A stretch of DNA of 64,000 nucleotides, taken from Lingula anatina. Its lineage: Eukaryota; Brachiopoda; Lingulata; Lingulida; Lingulidae. Positions 28,734 to 39,933 of the stretch are shown here, one piece after another. The stretch spans positions 613,871-677,870 of the forward strand of contig NW_019773626.1 in assembly GCF_001039355.2 (NCBI RefSeq), in the 5' to 3' direction. The translations under genes were made by a program, and so were the position numbers. Every line of letters starts with the position of its first letter. Within the stretch, counting starts at the first letter, position 1. The notes below the pieces were generated by a model. That model did not search any database. It was not told where the DNA came from and saw nothing but the letters and a program-made list of their open reading frames with translations.

Positions 28734-30350
28734 TACAGGGATGTGATTTTTTTCAACTAACAACCCACGCCAAATTTTAAGACTTTTTTCACTAAATGTC
28801 CGTCTCGTCCCTGTTTATTGCATAATAATATGTGGCACATCATAAATCTGTCTATGGAAGTGATTATGCTCGGGACATTAGCCTAGAACAACTAGATCAA
28901 CAACAAGTTCTGCAGAGGGTGAGGACGCTGGGACAATGGAACCGCGTCCTGAGAGAGAAAATACCTCTCGGAGTACATGGACATAGAAATAGACTGAAGT
29001 ATGGGACTGTACTCACATGAGCTTTTCCTTTTCTTTTTTTCTGCAAAATCACAGAATTATGAGATTCCCATTCTGAGCGAACCCAAGGTGGATCCAGAAC
29101 CCTTGTTTTAATGGTTTGTCCTATGATAAATGTTCCACATTTTAAAAATATTTATTTATTTATTTATAACCCATGCTCATGTCTGAGTGTATTGTCAATG
29201 CTATAAGGGCAGGCAGTGTACCCATAGCATGGAAATGCAATTACTGTCATTTGTACAGTAAACTGATGGTAGGGCAGTGTAATAGTTGTTACTGTGTACT
29301 ATAGTTATGGTATAACATGTAATTACTGTTACTGTTATCTGCAGTAATGGTATTGTAGTTGCTGTTACTGTTTCATGTAGTGACAGTACTGTTTTGGGTA
29401 CTGCTATGTCAGAATTGCTACTGTATGTAAAAATTAACATCATGTAAGTTATACTGGTATTTTGAAAGTTATCCCATCTTTGTCACTTAAAATATGTCTG
29501 TTACTGCAGTAATTATGAAAATAAGGATTAAGAAAACAGCATAGATAGAGGAGATGTGCAAAGTGTCTTAATGACAGTTTAGATTTCTCTCCACCTTGTG
29601 AGCATGTGAAGACAGATGTGTGAAATCAGTTTTTTTATCTGCCAATGGTCAAATTTTAATTTCTATGTTTGATGTGCACCCCTCAAAAAGTATTGAAAAT
29701 GGCAGGGCTTGGTACAAAAAATTTGAAGATTTAAATCCAAGTTTGCATTTATTCAGATTATTACATTAATCCAACAGATGTTTAATTGATTTTTCAACTA
29801 AATGATTAATTATGAAAACAAGGGGAAATGTGAAATCCTGATTGTTGTTTAACTTCTTTGTGGAGAAGTTATATTAGTAATGTAAAATTTTCTCTAGGTT
29901 ATATGATTGTAACTTAATAATATGTGAAGTTGATTTAGAACTAAAATTTAAATTATTATATCTGTATGATTGATGTTCTGCCATGGTTGAGTCTCGGGAG
30001 AGGAGAAATCAGTCCTTGGACAAAGTAATAAAAATAATAATAATGTGTAGTAATATTCGAAATTATTTTCACCAACAAGTTTTTCTTTTAACGTAAAGAT
30101 ACAACAGACCTCTGCTGCAAATATTAAGAATGTTTTCAATCTTTTGTGATGCCGTTTCTATGGTTTGAGCCAAAAACGACTTGAAATGCCACAAATTGGG
30201 GTTTTTTGTCATTGTAAATGTTCAGTGATTTTAGAAATATGCTGATACTAATTATTTAATACATTCAGATGTTTGTAACTTGATTTCTTTTGCACAGGAG
30301 GAAGATAACACTTAGTGTCAAGAGTAAGAAAAAAATGTGAAATAAACTTG
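28475..30350 (+). other. Probable ECT2 3' UTR and flank
   Basis: AT-rich sequence after the ECT2 stop. It holds an (ATTT)n run at 28699-28735, which in RNA would be overlapping AUUUA pentamers, and poly(A) signals AATAAA at 30027-30032 and 30341-30346; I cannot tell which is used. A GC-richer 62-codon open frame at 28832-29020 is of unknown meaning. At 29240-29420 the word TGTTACTGT recurs irregularly. Confidence 0.45.
28699..28735 (+). repeat. (ATTT)n run, AU-rich element if transcribed
   Basis: Nine tandem TTTA units about 225 bases after the ECT2 stop codon. In mRNA these are overlapping AUUUA motifs, the class bound by ARE decay factors. Whether it acts that way here is inference. Confidence 0.8.
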
Positions 30351-32349
30351 GCATGTTGATGAAGATATGGCTGATAATAAGGAGCTACATTTAGTGCTCA
30401 TCATCATAATGTTGTTTTCTTGATTTCTCCTTTTCTTTCTCTGGGGGAGTTATTCTTGTTTATCAGTATCAACCATAAAGAAAAACCTACTTTTTAGCTT
30501 TAAAATGCTCTCTTTTATTGAACTAAGGGAAGCGAAGTTCTTGTAAATAAAATAAGTAGAGCCACATGTCAACTGTTAGAAGAATCGTCCAGTATAACGA
30601 ACGCATGCACTAGATAGATTCGCCTTATTCATCAAGGGGCACTTGTCTAATAACCAGGGTGTTTGGGTTCCTAAGTTGGAGTTGATACTGGACACGATTT
30701 AGATAATAATGAGGTTGATGTGAAAGACGGGGAGTTAACAATTCAAATGAAACGACAATACAGATAAATCGTTCAAAATGACAAAATCTGCCTTATCTCA
30801 GAGCAGCCAACGTTGGCGTGACAAATCGCTATTTTGACACCCTATGAAAATATTTCAATCTTGTATCGGTAAAACCCAGCATTGCCCAGGCCGAGAGCAA
30901 GTGTACGAAAGGAGTATAAGAGTGCATTCCCAGAGATTTAGATCGATCCATCTGGATCGACCTAAACTCCCTGGGGGTTACGCTAAATTGCTGTCAGCCG
31001 AACACGCACGACAGTAAGTTACCCCTTTACAGCTTTTAGTAGGCGGGACAGACATTTAAGCCGGTTAAGCTTACACCAATCTAGTGAGACTACCCAGGTG
31101 GTTAGATCGATCTAAATATCTATGGGAATGGGGTCTAAGAGCAAAACCTCTTTATATGGAACGTGTGTTGGCAGCTGACGGTGAAAAATAATGATCACAT
31201 AAAAAAAAGAAAAAAGATAACAGATCTTAACCTAAAACTTAATTCCATGTGTCGCGGTGCGTATGTAACTATGAAAGAGACGTTATTTATTATTTGAAAT
31301 AATAAATAGATCGATAAAGTCGCTGGTTTCAGTCTAGATCGATTCCTGTTTATTCGAGATTTGATCAAAGACCACTCAATATTATGTATTTTATACGCAG
31401 TGTTTTGAGCTTGTCACTATGAAGTGTAATTACATCATTTATTGAGTTGGCCTAGCTTTCGGACTTGTGGCTCTGTTACACCTAGTTTAAAAGAAGTACA
31501 CATGAGTAATAGCAATGTGAAATCGATTTAACGTACAACTTCATGCGTTTAAAATCACCTTTTATGTACCGTATCGATATGAATATATAAGCAGCGTATG
31601 GATTTTTTTTTTGACATGTTCAAGACAATTTACCGCCACGTGTGCATACGTACATATCGACATACGCCTGCGTACTGTGTACTCGAGACCTTTTAAGTTT
31701 TAATGCGTTTGGGGATTTTTTTCATAACTTAGCATGCTATAGTGTAAAAGCACCCTTAAATAGCAGACCCTGGCAAAGTTTCCGATCTCGAGAATTTGTT
31801 TTTTCCTTTGGCTAGAAACGAGGCAGTTAAAGATGTACCATTTAATATTATACTGTACATCTTTTTGGAAGCAGGTGCATAACACATCTTTCTGTCAAAT
31901 CTTGGTCATAAGAAGATAAGCCCATGGGACAATATAAAATGAGCCATTTAATCATCGTGCATTCTAAAGAGGACCCGAGAATATTCTGATGATATCATTT
32001 TTAAATCTGAACAAGATCAATTTTTTGAGCGAAAAAAAAAAAGCTTAGAATGGCTTCACTTTAGCACCCTGAGCAAAAATGAAATAAAATGAAAATGTAA
32101 AAAAGGCACCCCTAATATTGCATGTTTTCTAATCATGGGAGAGTGCCTTACTTCTAAATTTGGGACACACATTATGACCACTATTTTGTTAGTGAATAAA
32201 TAAACATGTGTTTTGATAGAGTTTTTAAAAAATAAATTTACTAGGCTCACTGAACTAATGTGCACAATGTCATGAAAAATGCTTTTTAATTGATTAAGAG
32301 ATATAATAATGGATTTGAGAATGTTACAAGATTTGCATTTTTTTTTCTA
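30351..32349. other. Intergenic stretch between ECT2 and the EF-hand gene
   Basis: No exon recognised apart from a GATC-type MITE at 30917-31140. The bases just before 32350 (a T run ending TTTTCTAG) look like a splice acceptor, so a noncoding first exon of the EF-hand gene probably lies in this stretch. Confidence 0.45.
30917..31140. mobile_element. GATCGATC-type MITE, copy 3
   Basis: Begins CATTCCCAGAGATTTAGATC and ends with GATCGATCTAAATATCTATG then GGAATGGGGTCT: imperfect terminal inverted repeats of about 25 bp. The interior matches the copies at 57640-57866 and 7861-8070. No coding sequence. Confidence 0.7.
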
Positions 32350-32359
32350 GATTGCAGTT

Positions 32360-32918
32360 ATGACAAGCCAAGCTCTGGCTCCTTATCCCGATTTTTGGGT
32401 ACGTAAGATGCGTTCTTTTTTCATCCTCTTCGACCTCGATGGCGATGGCATCATCTATAAATCAGACTTCGTTGACACCATTTTAGACAGAGCCAAAAAA
32501 TGGATGAGCGAAGAACAGATCAGGGTCTTTTCTGATCTCCTAAATGAAGGATGGGACACGTTCATGAAAAGCGAAACACCAAAAGACACCCGGACATTCG
32601 AGGATATTCTACATGCGCATGCGCGGTATTTCATGGATTTTGACGCCAACATGGAGAAGCATGCTCGCGATTGGTTTGGGACTTATTTTGATGGCGTTGC
32701 AGACGCAAATGGAGACGGATATGTCACCCTTAAGGAGTTTACCCATTTTAAACCAGTTTTGGCGTTCATCCTTTTCAGTGACTCCGTCTTTCCAGGCCAT
32801 TGATGTTGACGACAATGGGCTTATTTCCCGAGAGGAATTCATTTTAACAGGCACCCAGTTTTTTGGCGTCATGGTGGACACTTCTACCAAATTATTCTGG
32901 GGGCCTTTCACGGCTTGA
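32360..32918 (+). pseudogene. Sarcoplasmic-type EF-hand calcium-binding protein, one frameshift
   Basis: About 186 codons. Loops seen: DLDGDGIIYKSD (site I, ending in Asp instead of Glu, as in amphioxus sarcoplasmic calcium-binding protein), a degenerate second site, DANGDGYVTLKE (site III) and DVDDNGLISREE (site IV). The end, TKLFWGPF, is the usual terminus of the sarcoplasmic calcium-binding/calexcitin group. Sites III and IV are in different frames: one extra base lies between about 32750 and 32805. The frame before it stops after VFPGH; the frame after it runs to 32918. Either a true inactivating frameshift, a sequencing error, or an unusually short intron ending at CTTTCCAG. Apart from that the protein looks complete and cytosolic. 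The start Met follows an acceptor-like TTTTCTAG. Confidence 0.8.
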
Positions 32919-33046
32919 ACGCCCTTTTTATGTTTTATTTTGTGGCATGACTATTTCCCTTGAGGGTATGAATACATGGCATGTCAAAATACCAGTGGAA
33001 TTTAAGTGGATTCGTTCTTCCTGATTTGTAGCATTTTATCAGATAA

Positions 33047-33356
33047 CTAGAAAAGCACTCCGAGAGCGCAGACCTCCGCCAAGGCAGCAAAGTCTCCACC
33101 CAATGCCGTTTCACCCATAAATTTTCATTCTATAATGATTTAGTCTTTTGATTTTTGATTATTGATTATTGATCGATTATTGGTCCGGATCACCACCAAA
33201 AACTAATCATCTGTTCCTTGGCCCACTTCTGACAGTTCCTAAAAATTTCATTAAAATCAGTCCATAACTTTTTGAGTTATGTTGATGACAGACAGAAAGA
33301 AAGACAGAAAGACAAACAAACAGGGGTGAAAACAACCTCCTTGGAGGAGGTAATAA
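33047..33356. repeat. Dispersed repeat with inverted ends (ACCTCCGCCAAGG type)
   Basis: About 310 bp containing GACCTCCGCCAAGG near the left end and CCTCCTTGGAGGAGGTAATA at the right, plus a TAACTTTTTGAGTTA palindrome and a GACAGA-rich stretch. I recognise this as a very common animal dispersed repeat but cannot assign its class with certainty. Confidence 0.6.
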
Positions 33357-33776
33357 ATGTAATCTTTTTCTAGTATTTCATAGAAACACCGTTGTTTTTT
33401 CTATGCTTAGCGTTACATATTATCTTTAAAGAATCCTTACATTTTGATATATGGGATCCAATATTGAAAATATATCACAGCATGATAAACATATTTCGTG
33501 TTTTAGAAATAAAAAGACAAATAAATACATTTGTCATCCTATAATAAATAAATGAATGATGTTACAACGGGGCCTATAATTATGGATAAAATTACGAATC
33601 TTAGCCCTTGTATTTCTACCTTTAGGCCTACCTAGATAATATCAATAACATTTGCTGCAAATGCAATGCTCCCTTTACCTTTAATTTTCTAAATAAATGT
33701 GCTCGAGAAAAGTATATGTTACTGTTTGTTCTCATATTTATAATCACCTGATAACAGAAGGTTGGCATGTTTGTTA

Positions 33777-33856
33777 GAGCGCATTCTCAACGAATTAAGC
33801 CAGGCTTTAGGTCACCGACTTTGTAAAGCCTGGCTTAATTCGTTGAGAATGCGCTC
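33777..33856. mobile_element. 80-bp perfect hairpin element with TTA target duplication
   Basis: Two 33-base arms, perfectly complementary (left arm begins GAGCGCATTCTCAACGAATT), around a 14-base loop, flanked by TTA on each side (33774-33776 and 33857-33859). Its terminus GAGCGCATTC is shared with the element at 18406-18579. In RNA it would form a miRNA-precursor-like hairpin. Confidence 0.85.
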
Positions 33857-33869
33857 TTAGTCCCCTATT

Positions 33870-34728
33870 CTGAATGGGGTCATAGTTTTGCCGTGGGACG
33901 TTTTACCTACGTCAGTAACTAAAGGGGTGGCAAGTTTATAGTTTATTAAATTGGCTGTCCCTCTTTAATTTTGCAACAAGCTGTATAGGAACTCCCTATA
34001 ATATCAGAGGTTCCTGTTGGTATTTTCGTTTCCCACTTTTTATTTCCGTAGATGCGAAAAGCGTGATTATTATGCGTGATCCGTGAGGCACCCCATTCTC
34101 AAGACTCGTGAATGCCGCTTTTTATTCTTTGCCCTTCAAGAAATAAAGTAATTATACCCAGTGATTATTATATAACTGAAAAATATAATTATTTGGAATT
34201 CATAAGCAGGATTTATTTGAAACATATGGTATTTATTAAAACAGTGTTTCTAAATAAGCATTCTTCAAGCAATATATATCGTAGTTGGACAAACAAAGTG
34301 CATGAAAATCAGCGTAACACAAGTTGCTATTACATTCAGTTACCTCGTCGGTAATTATTGTGAAGAACACAGCATAATTGGCCCTTTAAGCTATATCTGT
34401 TATCATTTTTCTACAACAATATCAATTCATGCTAGATTTCCTTGTTCCAGTAGGTCATAAGCCAAATGTGACTTAATCTCTTTTGACAACTGATAGAAGG
34501 GCAAACCTCTACTAGTATCTGGTACATCAGGCTATTATATATAATGTTATCTACCAACTACAACTAATTAAAAAAATTAAGAATTAAGAATCAGTGAATT
34601 TCTGTCAGTTTTCCTCTTCAGGTTCACCATGGGTGAAACGCGTGAAAACTGGGCCGATACAATGTTTACTGGGATATTGTCTGCATATAAATGATCTTTT
34701 CAGAGTTCATTGTTAGCTTGGCAATCAC
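33870..34728 (-). other. 3' flank of TRIM unit 1
   Basis: Noncoding. Closely related to the sequence after the stop codons of units 2 (37190-38028) and 3 (43960-44790), which shows that the duplicated unit extends about 0.8 kb or more beyond the gene. The shared phrase is TTCTTCAAGCAATATATATCG (34262 and 37598). Confidence 0.7.
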
Positions 34729-35590
34729 TCATAATTCAAAAAACTTAATCTCGCCTTTATCTTCCCCAACTACCAGTTTTCCGAGATGGTTTATAGTAAC
34801 ATCTCTCGGATAGCGTAGTCCATTGTCTTTGCTTAAAAGGTACTGCTTGAATTTCCCATCTGGTGACACCAGGTGTAGACGATGGTTGATAAAGTCTGTT
34901 AGAATTATGTCTCCATTATCCAAGCAGCATGTGCCGCGTGGACCGTTCACCTGTCCGTCCCCATCACCCTGGGTACCATATCTGTATTTAAGCTGGAGAG
35001 TGGAATCGTATACACGGATGTGATCATCTCCTGGATCTGAGACTATGAGGTCGTCATTCATGTTACAGTGGATGTGCTTGACACATTTACCCGCTGGGTC
35101 TGGTGTCGTCTGCAGGACCTTGCCATTCTTGTGGTGCACAGTCAGAGTATTACGACCGGCCACCACATAGTGACCCTTGCTGTTGACTGCTACTGCCTGA
35201 GGTGACTCACTGTGGAATGTTCTCACGTGGTCCCCTGTCTTGGTGTAGACAATTATTTCATTTGACCCCTGACATCTAGTGACGATGTTACCGTCATCAT
35301 CAATGGCAATCCCACCAAACCCGTACTTTTCTGCTGCCCGTGGATTTGGAATTGTACCCTGTAGGACAAAGGTGTTATCGTAGATGTGGATGCTATTCCG
35401 TGAAAAGTCCTCATTNTCTTGTCCACTTATATTTCTCTTGGTGGCAGCTACACGTCTCCAGTCGTCATTAAGAAGTGCTGTCTCTCGTGACATGTACACC
35501 TGGTCAGGTGAGACGTTCAGTGTTCAAGGAGACTTCAAAGTCATCTTTATCAGGAATGTAGCGCTTTCTCTATGAAGCCTACGACACAGA
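34729..35590 (-). pseudogene. TRIM-NHL unit 1: C-terminal NHL fragment fused to 5' UTR sequence at a single N
   Basis: From 35414 down to 34729 this is the NHL beta-propeller end of the TRIM protein (GQVNGPRGTCCLDNGDIILT and the terminal GEIKFFEL), about 90% like units 2 and 4. Above the N at 35415 the sequence instead matches the 5' noncoding exon of the other units (about 35430-35590). The RING, B-boxes and coiled coil are absent. The frame happens to stay open across the N with an ATG at 35499, but this Met lies in what is noncoding sequence in the sister copies. Either a real deletion or an assembly join. Confidence 0.8.
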
Positions 35591-35904
35591 CGTGGTGACT
35601 TATTTTACTGCTGTTATCTGAATTGAGTTGTGTACATTGATAAAACTGATCTAGTGTAAGGGTTTATAAAATACCTTAATAGAGCGGTTGGATACAGATA
35701 AATGTACAGACTAACAGAGACAAGCACGGTCCTTTCAGCTTTATATTAAATTGAAGCTTAAGAAATTATATTTTGATGTTTGAGATGACGTAGAGATTTA
35801 ACATTAATACTTTGACTTGCCAGTGGTAGAGTTAAGGCAGACAGAGAAACCCGGAAATGAACACATTGCTGGATAAATGTTTGAGTAATATTCTGAACAC
35901 ATAA

Positions 35905-36132
35905 GACTGGGTCTTATCCCTAACAGGATCGGTCCATCTCCATCGCTAAATTGCTTTCAGCTTAAGCTGTCTATATGTCTGGGACGCCTACTAAAGCTGC
36001 TAAACGATAGTTACCGGTAATTACACCCTATCAGCTTAAGTAGGCGTGGCAGACATTTAAGCCACTTAAGTAAATTCCAATTAAGTGAGAATCCCCTTGG
36101 AGACCCAAAGTTAGTACGATAGGGTCTTGGAA
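35905..36132. mobile_element. GATCGATC-type MITE, copy 5 (inverted)
   Basis: In reverse orientation it follows the element at 8071-8310 throughout (GGTCCATCTCC, TTAGTACGATAGGGTCTTGG). Short inverted ends AAGACCC. No coding sequence. Confidence 0.65.
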
Positions 36133-36232
36133 CAGTAAAGAAACTCGCAGTGCCTCAACAATTAAGTCTCAACAACCACAATCTGCCCCACATTGTGAAG
36201 TGTCTTCCCTACCGCATTATACATGTATCTTA

Positions 36233-36455
36233 GGCTCCGTTCACATGAAAAATATATTTTCTAAAAATATTTTTTCTATTCGCGGTATCCTGTGATCACT
36301 CAGAGTGCAGCCGAGAATTAATTACAGCTTTGGAAGTAACTGGCTCGCACTGCCAGTAATAACGCCGCGGGGTATTCAGGGCACAGACTGTGATCAGAAG
36401 AAACCGAGAATAGAAAATAGATTTTTAGAAGATAGGTTTTCATGTGAACGGAGCC
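36233..36455. mobile_element. PIF/Harbinger-type MITE, diverged sister of 13861-14117
   Basis: Starts GGCTCCGTTCACATG, ends CATGTGAACGGAGCC, flanked by TTA at 36230-36232 and 36456-36458. The interior shares GTAACTGGCTCGC, CTGCCAGTAAT and TGTGATCA with the ECT2 intron copy, but the two arms have diverged. This element lies between TRIM units 1 and 2. Confidence 0.8.
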
Positions 36456-36458
36456 TTA

Positions 36459-37010
36459 GTGTACAGGTGATCGTGCCACACACGGTAACTCGTTTCTGAT
36501 TGAGGTGAAAAAGACCCTTCAGCAAAAATGCTAAGTATCATCTCCAAATGGAGACTGTCAACATACCCTATTGCTCTTGAAATATCCTTGACCAGCTTCC
36601 AGAAGTCAGTTGAAGACAGTCTTGATCTACATTAGCATTAAAGGGATAACAACTCTTCCTATGATATTAATATTTCACAATACACACACTGTAAACAACT
36701 CATAGAAGAATAATAAATTATCTTTTACCACCAAAACGGCGGTTATCGCAATTATTTTGTAATCTGTGCTTGTCATTGTGACTTCCATGAATGGCTACCC
36801 TCTGTTATAATCTATTTAGGCATTATAAGTAAAATCAAAATCAAAATAGATAAATAAATAAATAATAAAAAAATGTATAAAGTTTGGATGTTTGAGTAGA
36901 TTCATTAACCATTGATGAGTATTGAGAATTGCTGTCTACTCTACGAAAATATTTTTGGTAAAAAGAGCAATTGTTATCCCTTTAATTAAATACATGTACA
37001 CTGACTCTTC
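36459..37010. other. Spacer between TRIM units 1 and 2
   Basis: No gene, exon or repeat recognised apart from a short A/T-rich run near 36840-36880. Confidence 0.5.
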
Positions 37011-38028
37011 AAAATCTGTTATACACTTGGCGTTTTGGGGAGGGGACAAGAGGTAGTAATACGTTATCAAGTTTTTAAACACTTTGTCATGGAGACATCA
37101 CGCTCAGTGACGTAACAGACGATAAACACAATTAATATGTATTATTAGACGCCAGTGCACAATCTCTGTGTGTGCATTGTTCTGTTATCTCGCAGTGATC
37201 GTACGGCCAGACAAGAATTTGCCATGCGATGCGAGTTGTCACAATAATTCAAATATAGTTTTGCTTTGGGACGTTTATACCCACGTCATTAACTACAGGG
37301 GTGACAAGTTATAATCTGTTAAAATGGCTGACCCTTTTAACTTTTGCAACAGGCAATATGAGATGTCCCTGTGATATCAGAGAGCGTCCCATTGGGTATT
37401 TCCGTTTCCTACTTTTCCATTCCAGTGACTCGTGAATGGCGCCATCTATTCTTTGCCTTTCAAGAAACGAGGTCATTATACCCATTGATTATTATATAAC
37501 TGAAAAAAGTTAAATATTTGAAATTCATCAACATGATTTTAATCTGATACATTATCATGTGGTATTAATTAAGACATTTTTTCTAAATAAGCATTCTTCA
37601 AGCAATATATATCGATGTTGGACAGACTTAAAGTGCATGAGATTCAGCGAAGCACAAGTTGTAACTACAATCAGTTGTAAATATTAAAATATTTGTAAAG
37701 GACACAGAATAATTCACCCTTTTTATTTTAAAATGTTATTTTACAACAAAAGCAATTCATGCTGGATATCCTTGTTCCAGTGGGTCGTAAGGCGAATGCG
37801 AAAAATCTCTTTGTCTAATCTGATTGAAAGAGAAAGGCTATTTTAATAATTAAAATGTGAATTACTCTTTGCAAAAGGTTTAAATATAAAGAATTAAGAA
37901 TCACTGAAATTTAATCGGTTTTCATCTGAGTCAATCGAGGGCAAAACGCGTGAAAACTGGGTCGATACAATGGAAACTGTCTATATTTAAACGATATTTT
38001 CAGAATTCACTGTAAGCTAAGCAATCAC

Positions 38029-39933
38029 TCATAATTCGAAAAATTTAATTTCGCCTCTCTGCTCTGCAACGACAAGTTTACCGAGATGGTTTATAGAAAC
38101 ATCTCTGGGATTAAAAAGTCCATTGTCTTCGCTTAAAAGAAACTGCTTAAATTTTCCATCCGGTGACACCAGGTGAAGACGATGATTCTTGCGGTCAGTT
38201 AGAATTATGTCTCCAAAATCCAAGCAGCATGTACCGAGTGGACCGTTCACCTGTCCGTTCCCATCACCCTTGGAGCCATATTTGTACTTAAACTGGAGAG
38301 AGGAATCGTATACACGGATGTGATCATCGCCTGGATCTGTGACGATGACGTCATCATTCACGTTACAATGGATGTATTTGACATATTTAGCCTCTGGGTC
38401 TGGTGTCGTCTGCAGGACCGTGCCATCCTTGTGGTACACAGTCAGAGTATTGTGACCGGCCACCACATAGTGACCCTTGCTGTTGACCGCTACTGCCTGA
38501 GGTGACTCACTGTGGAATGTTCTCACCTGGTCCCCTGTCTTGGTGTACACAATTATTTCATTTGACGTCTGACATCTAGTGACGATGTTACCGTCATCAT
38601 CAACGGCAATCCCAGCAAAAGCTTTATTTTCTGCTGCCCATGGGTTTGAAATCGTGCCCTGTAGGACGAAGTTGGTGTCGTAGATGTGGACTCTATTCCG
38701 TGAATAGTCCCCATTACACCATATTCCAATAAGGGTGTCACCATTTGCATCAGTGGTCACGTGACTGATTATCTCCACTGGAGACTCGGTCAATTCTACG
38801 TTGAATGATGTCACCAGTCTTCCACTCACGGCAGGTACCACGTCTCCAAGGCAACTATTGATATTGGTAACGCATTTCTCCATGTCGTTGGTGATAAGCT
38901 GTAGCTGGGTTAAGGCTGCGGACATGGTAGGAATGTTGAGAGTCTGGACGCTCTCGCTGCTTTGCTCACAGGTGGCGGCCATTTGCAGGACATCCATGTC
39001 GTTCCCATGGTTTATGAGCTTTCTCGAGAAGTCTACAAAGTCGTCCAGTTGTTTTTGCTCGGCGGTAGCAGTTGCGATTAAAGCATTTAAAACCTCTAGT
39101 TTGACATTCGACTTGGCATCTATATCTGCCAAAAGATCCTCGGCACGTTGTCGGACCATCTGCATAACTAGCCTCATCTGGTTGTTAAGTAGACTCTTTG
39201 CCTTATTTCTTCCTTTTTCTATTGACTTTTTCTGGTCTTCAGCGGCGGTCTTGAACTGATCGTAGAGTAGACTTTTCTTCACAGTGTGTCTAACGAGGAG
39301 TTCTATTTTTTCCTTGCGTTTTTCGGCAGCAGTTTTGATTCTAAGGCAATCATGACCCATGTGTTCCAAAAACATACAATTTGCGCAGATGTACTTTTTA
39401 CACACTGGGCAAAAGATTTCTACGGGTTCATTGTTGTTGTGATCACAAAGGACGGTCTGTCGGGCATGCAGCTCTGTTGCGTATTCGTCGCTTCCTAACT
39501 GGTCGACAGGAAACAGTTTGTGGTCACGATTTAACTTATGAAGTACATGCTCCGAAGAACAATCACCACACATACTTTCCTCACAGTTCAAACAACGTTT
39601 TGTTGCCGTTGGTGGATTGAGGACATTCTTCAGACAACATACCTCGCATTTTTTCGAAGCTTGGGCTTTTTCTACTTGACCAATTGTGTGTAATACGCTG
39701 ACTACAAGATGATTTGTTTGTAAATCTCTTATTCCGCCCTCAGGGAGGTCACACGGACGTCCACAGATAGGACAAGGGAAGCCAGGCTGGCCTTGGAAAT
39801 TTCTGTCCAAATGGTCTTGGAGGCAATGTTGGCAAAAGGTATGCGCGCAGCTGAGAACCTTGGGTTCTTTGAAATTTTCATGGCATATGCTGCACGTTAG
39901 GTAATCTTTCGTTAGGAGCTTGGACAGAGACAT
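38029..39933 (-). CDS. TRIM-NHL protein, unit 2 (634 aa, intact, single coding exon)
   Basis: Probable RING E3 ubiquitin ligase of the TRIM2/3-like type. Numbering from MSLSKLL: RING residues 14-57 with the full C3HC4 set (C14, C17, C29, H31, C34, C37, C54, C57); B-box 1 about 96-140; B-box 2 163-196 (C163, H165, C175, C178, C183, C186, H191, H194); coiled coil about 200-350; NHL-type beta-propeller about 380-634. An in-frame Met five codons earlier (39948) is possible, but MSLSK is preferred because unit 4 starts there and has a different sequence upstream. A noncoding 5' exon with donor GTAATTAG lies at about 40312-40460. Same length and all zinc ligands as unit 4. Substrate unknown. Confidence 0.9.
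   Translation of the reverse strand: MSLSKLLTKDYLTCSICHENFKEPKVLSCAHTFCQHCLQDHLDRNFQGQPGFPCPICGRPCDLPEGGIRDLQTNHLVVSVLHTIGQVEKAQASKKCEVCCLKNVLNPPTATKRCLNCEESMCGDCSSEHVLHKLNRDHKLFPVDQLGSDEYATELHARQTVLCDHNNNEPVEIFCPVCKKYICANCMFLEHMGHDCLRIKTAAEKRKEKIELLVRHTVKKSLLYDQFKTAAEDQKKSIEKGRNKAKSLLNNQMRLVMQMVRQRAEDLLADIDAKSNVKLEVLNALIATATAEQKQLDDFVDFSRKLINHGNDMDVLQMAATCEQSSESVQTLNIPTMSAALTQLQLITNDMEKCVTNINSCLGDVVPAVSGRLVTSFNVELTESPVEIISHVTTDANGDTLIGIWCNGDYSRNRVHIYDTNFVLQGTISNPWAAENKAFAGIAVDDDGNIVTRCQTSNEIIVYTKTGDQVRTFHSESPQAVAVNSKGHYVVAGHNTLTVYHKDGTVLQTTPDPEAKYVKYIHCNVNDDVIVTDPGDDHIRVYDSSLQFKYKYGSKGDGNGQVNGPLGTCCLDFGDIILTDRKNHRLHLVSPDGKFKQFLLSEDNGLFNPRDVSINHLGKLVVAEQRGEIKFFEL

Noticed and set aside
32760-32804. 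A 40-base intron to rescue the EF-hand frame
   Set aside because: Introns that short are very unusual in animals of this kind and the donor would be weak; a frameshift or sequence error is more likely, so it is kept only as an alternative.
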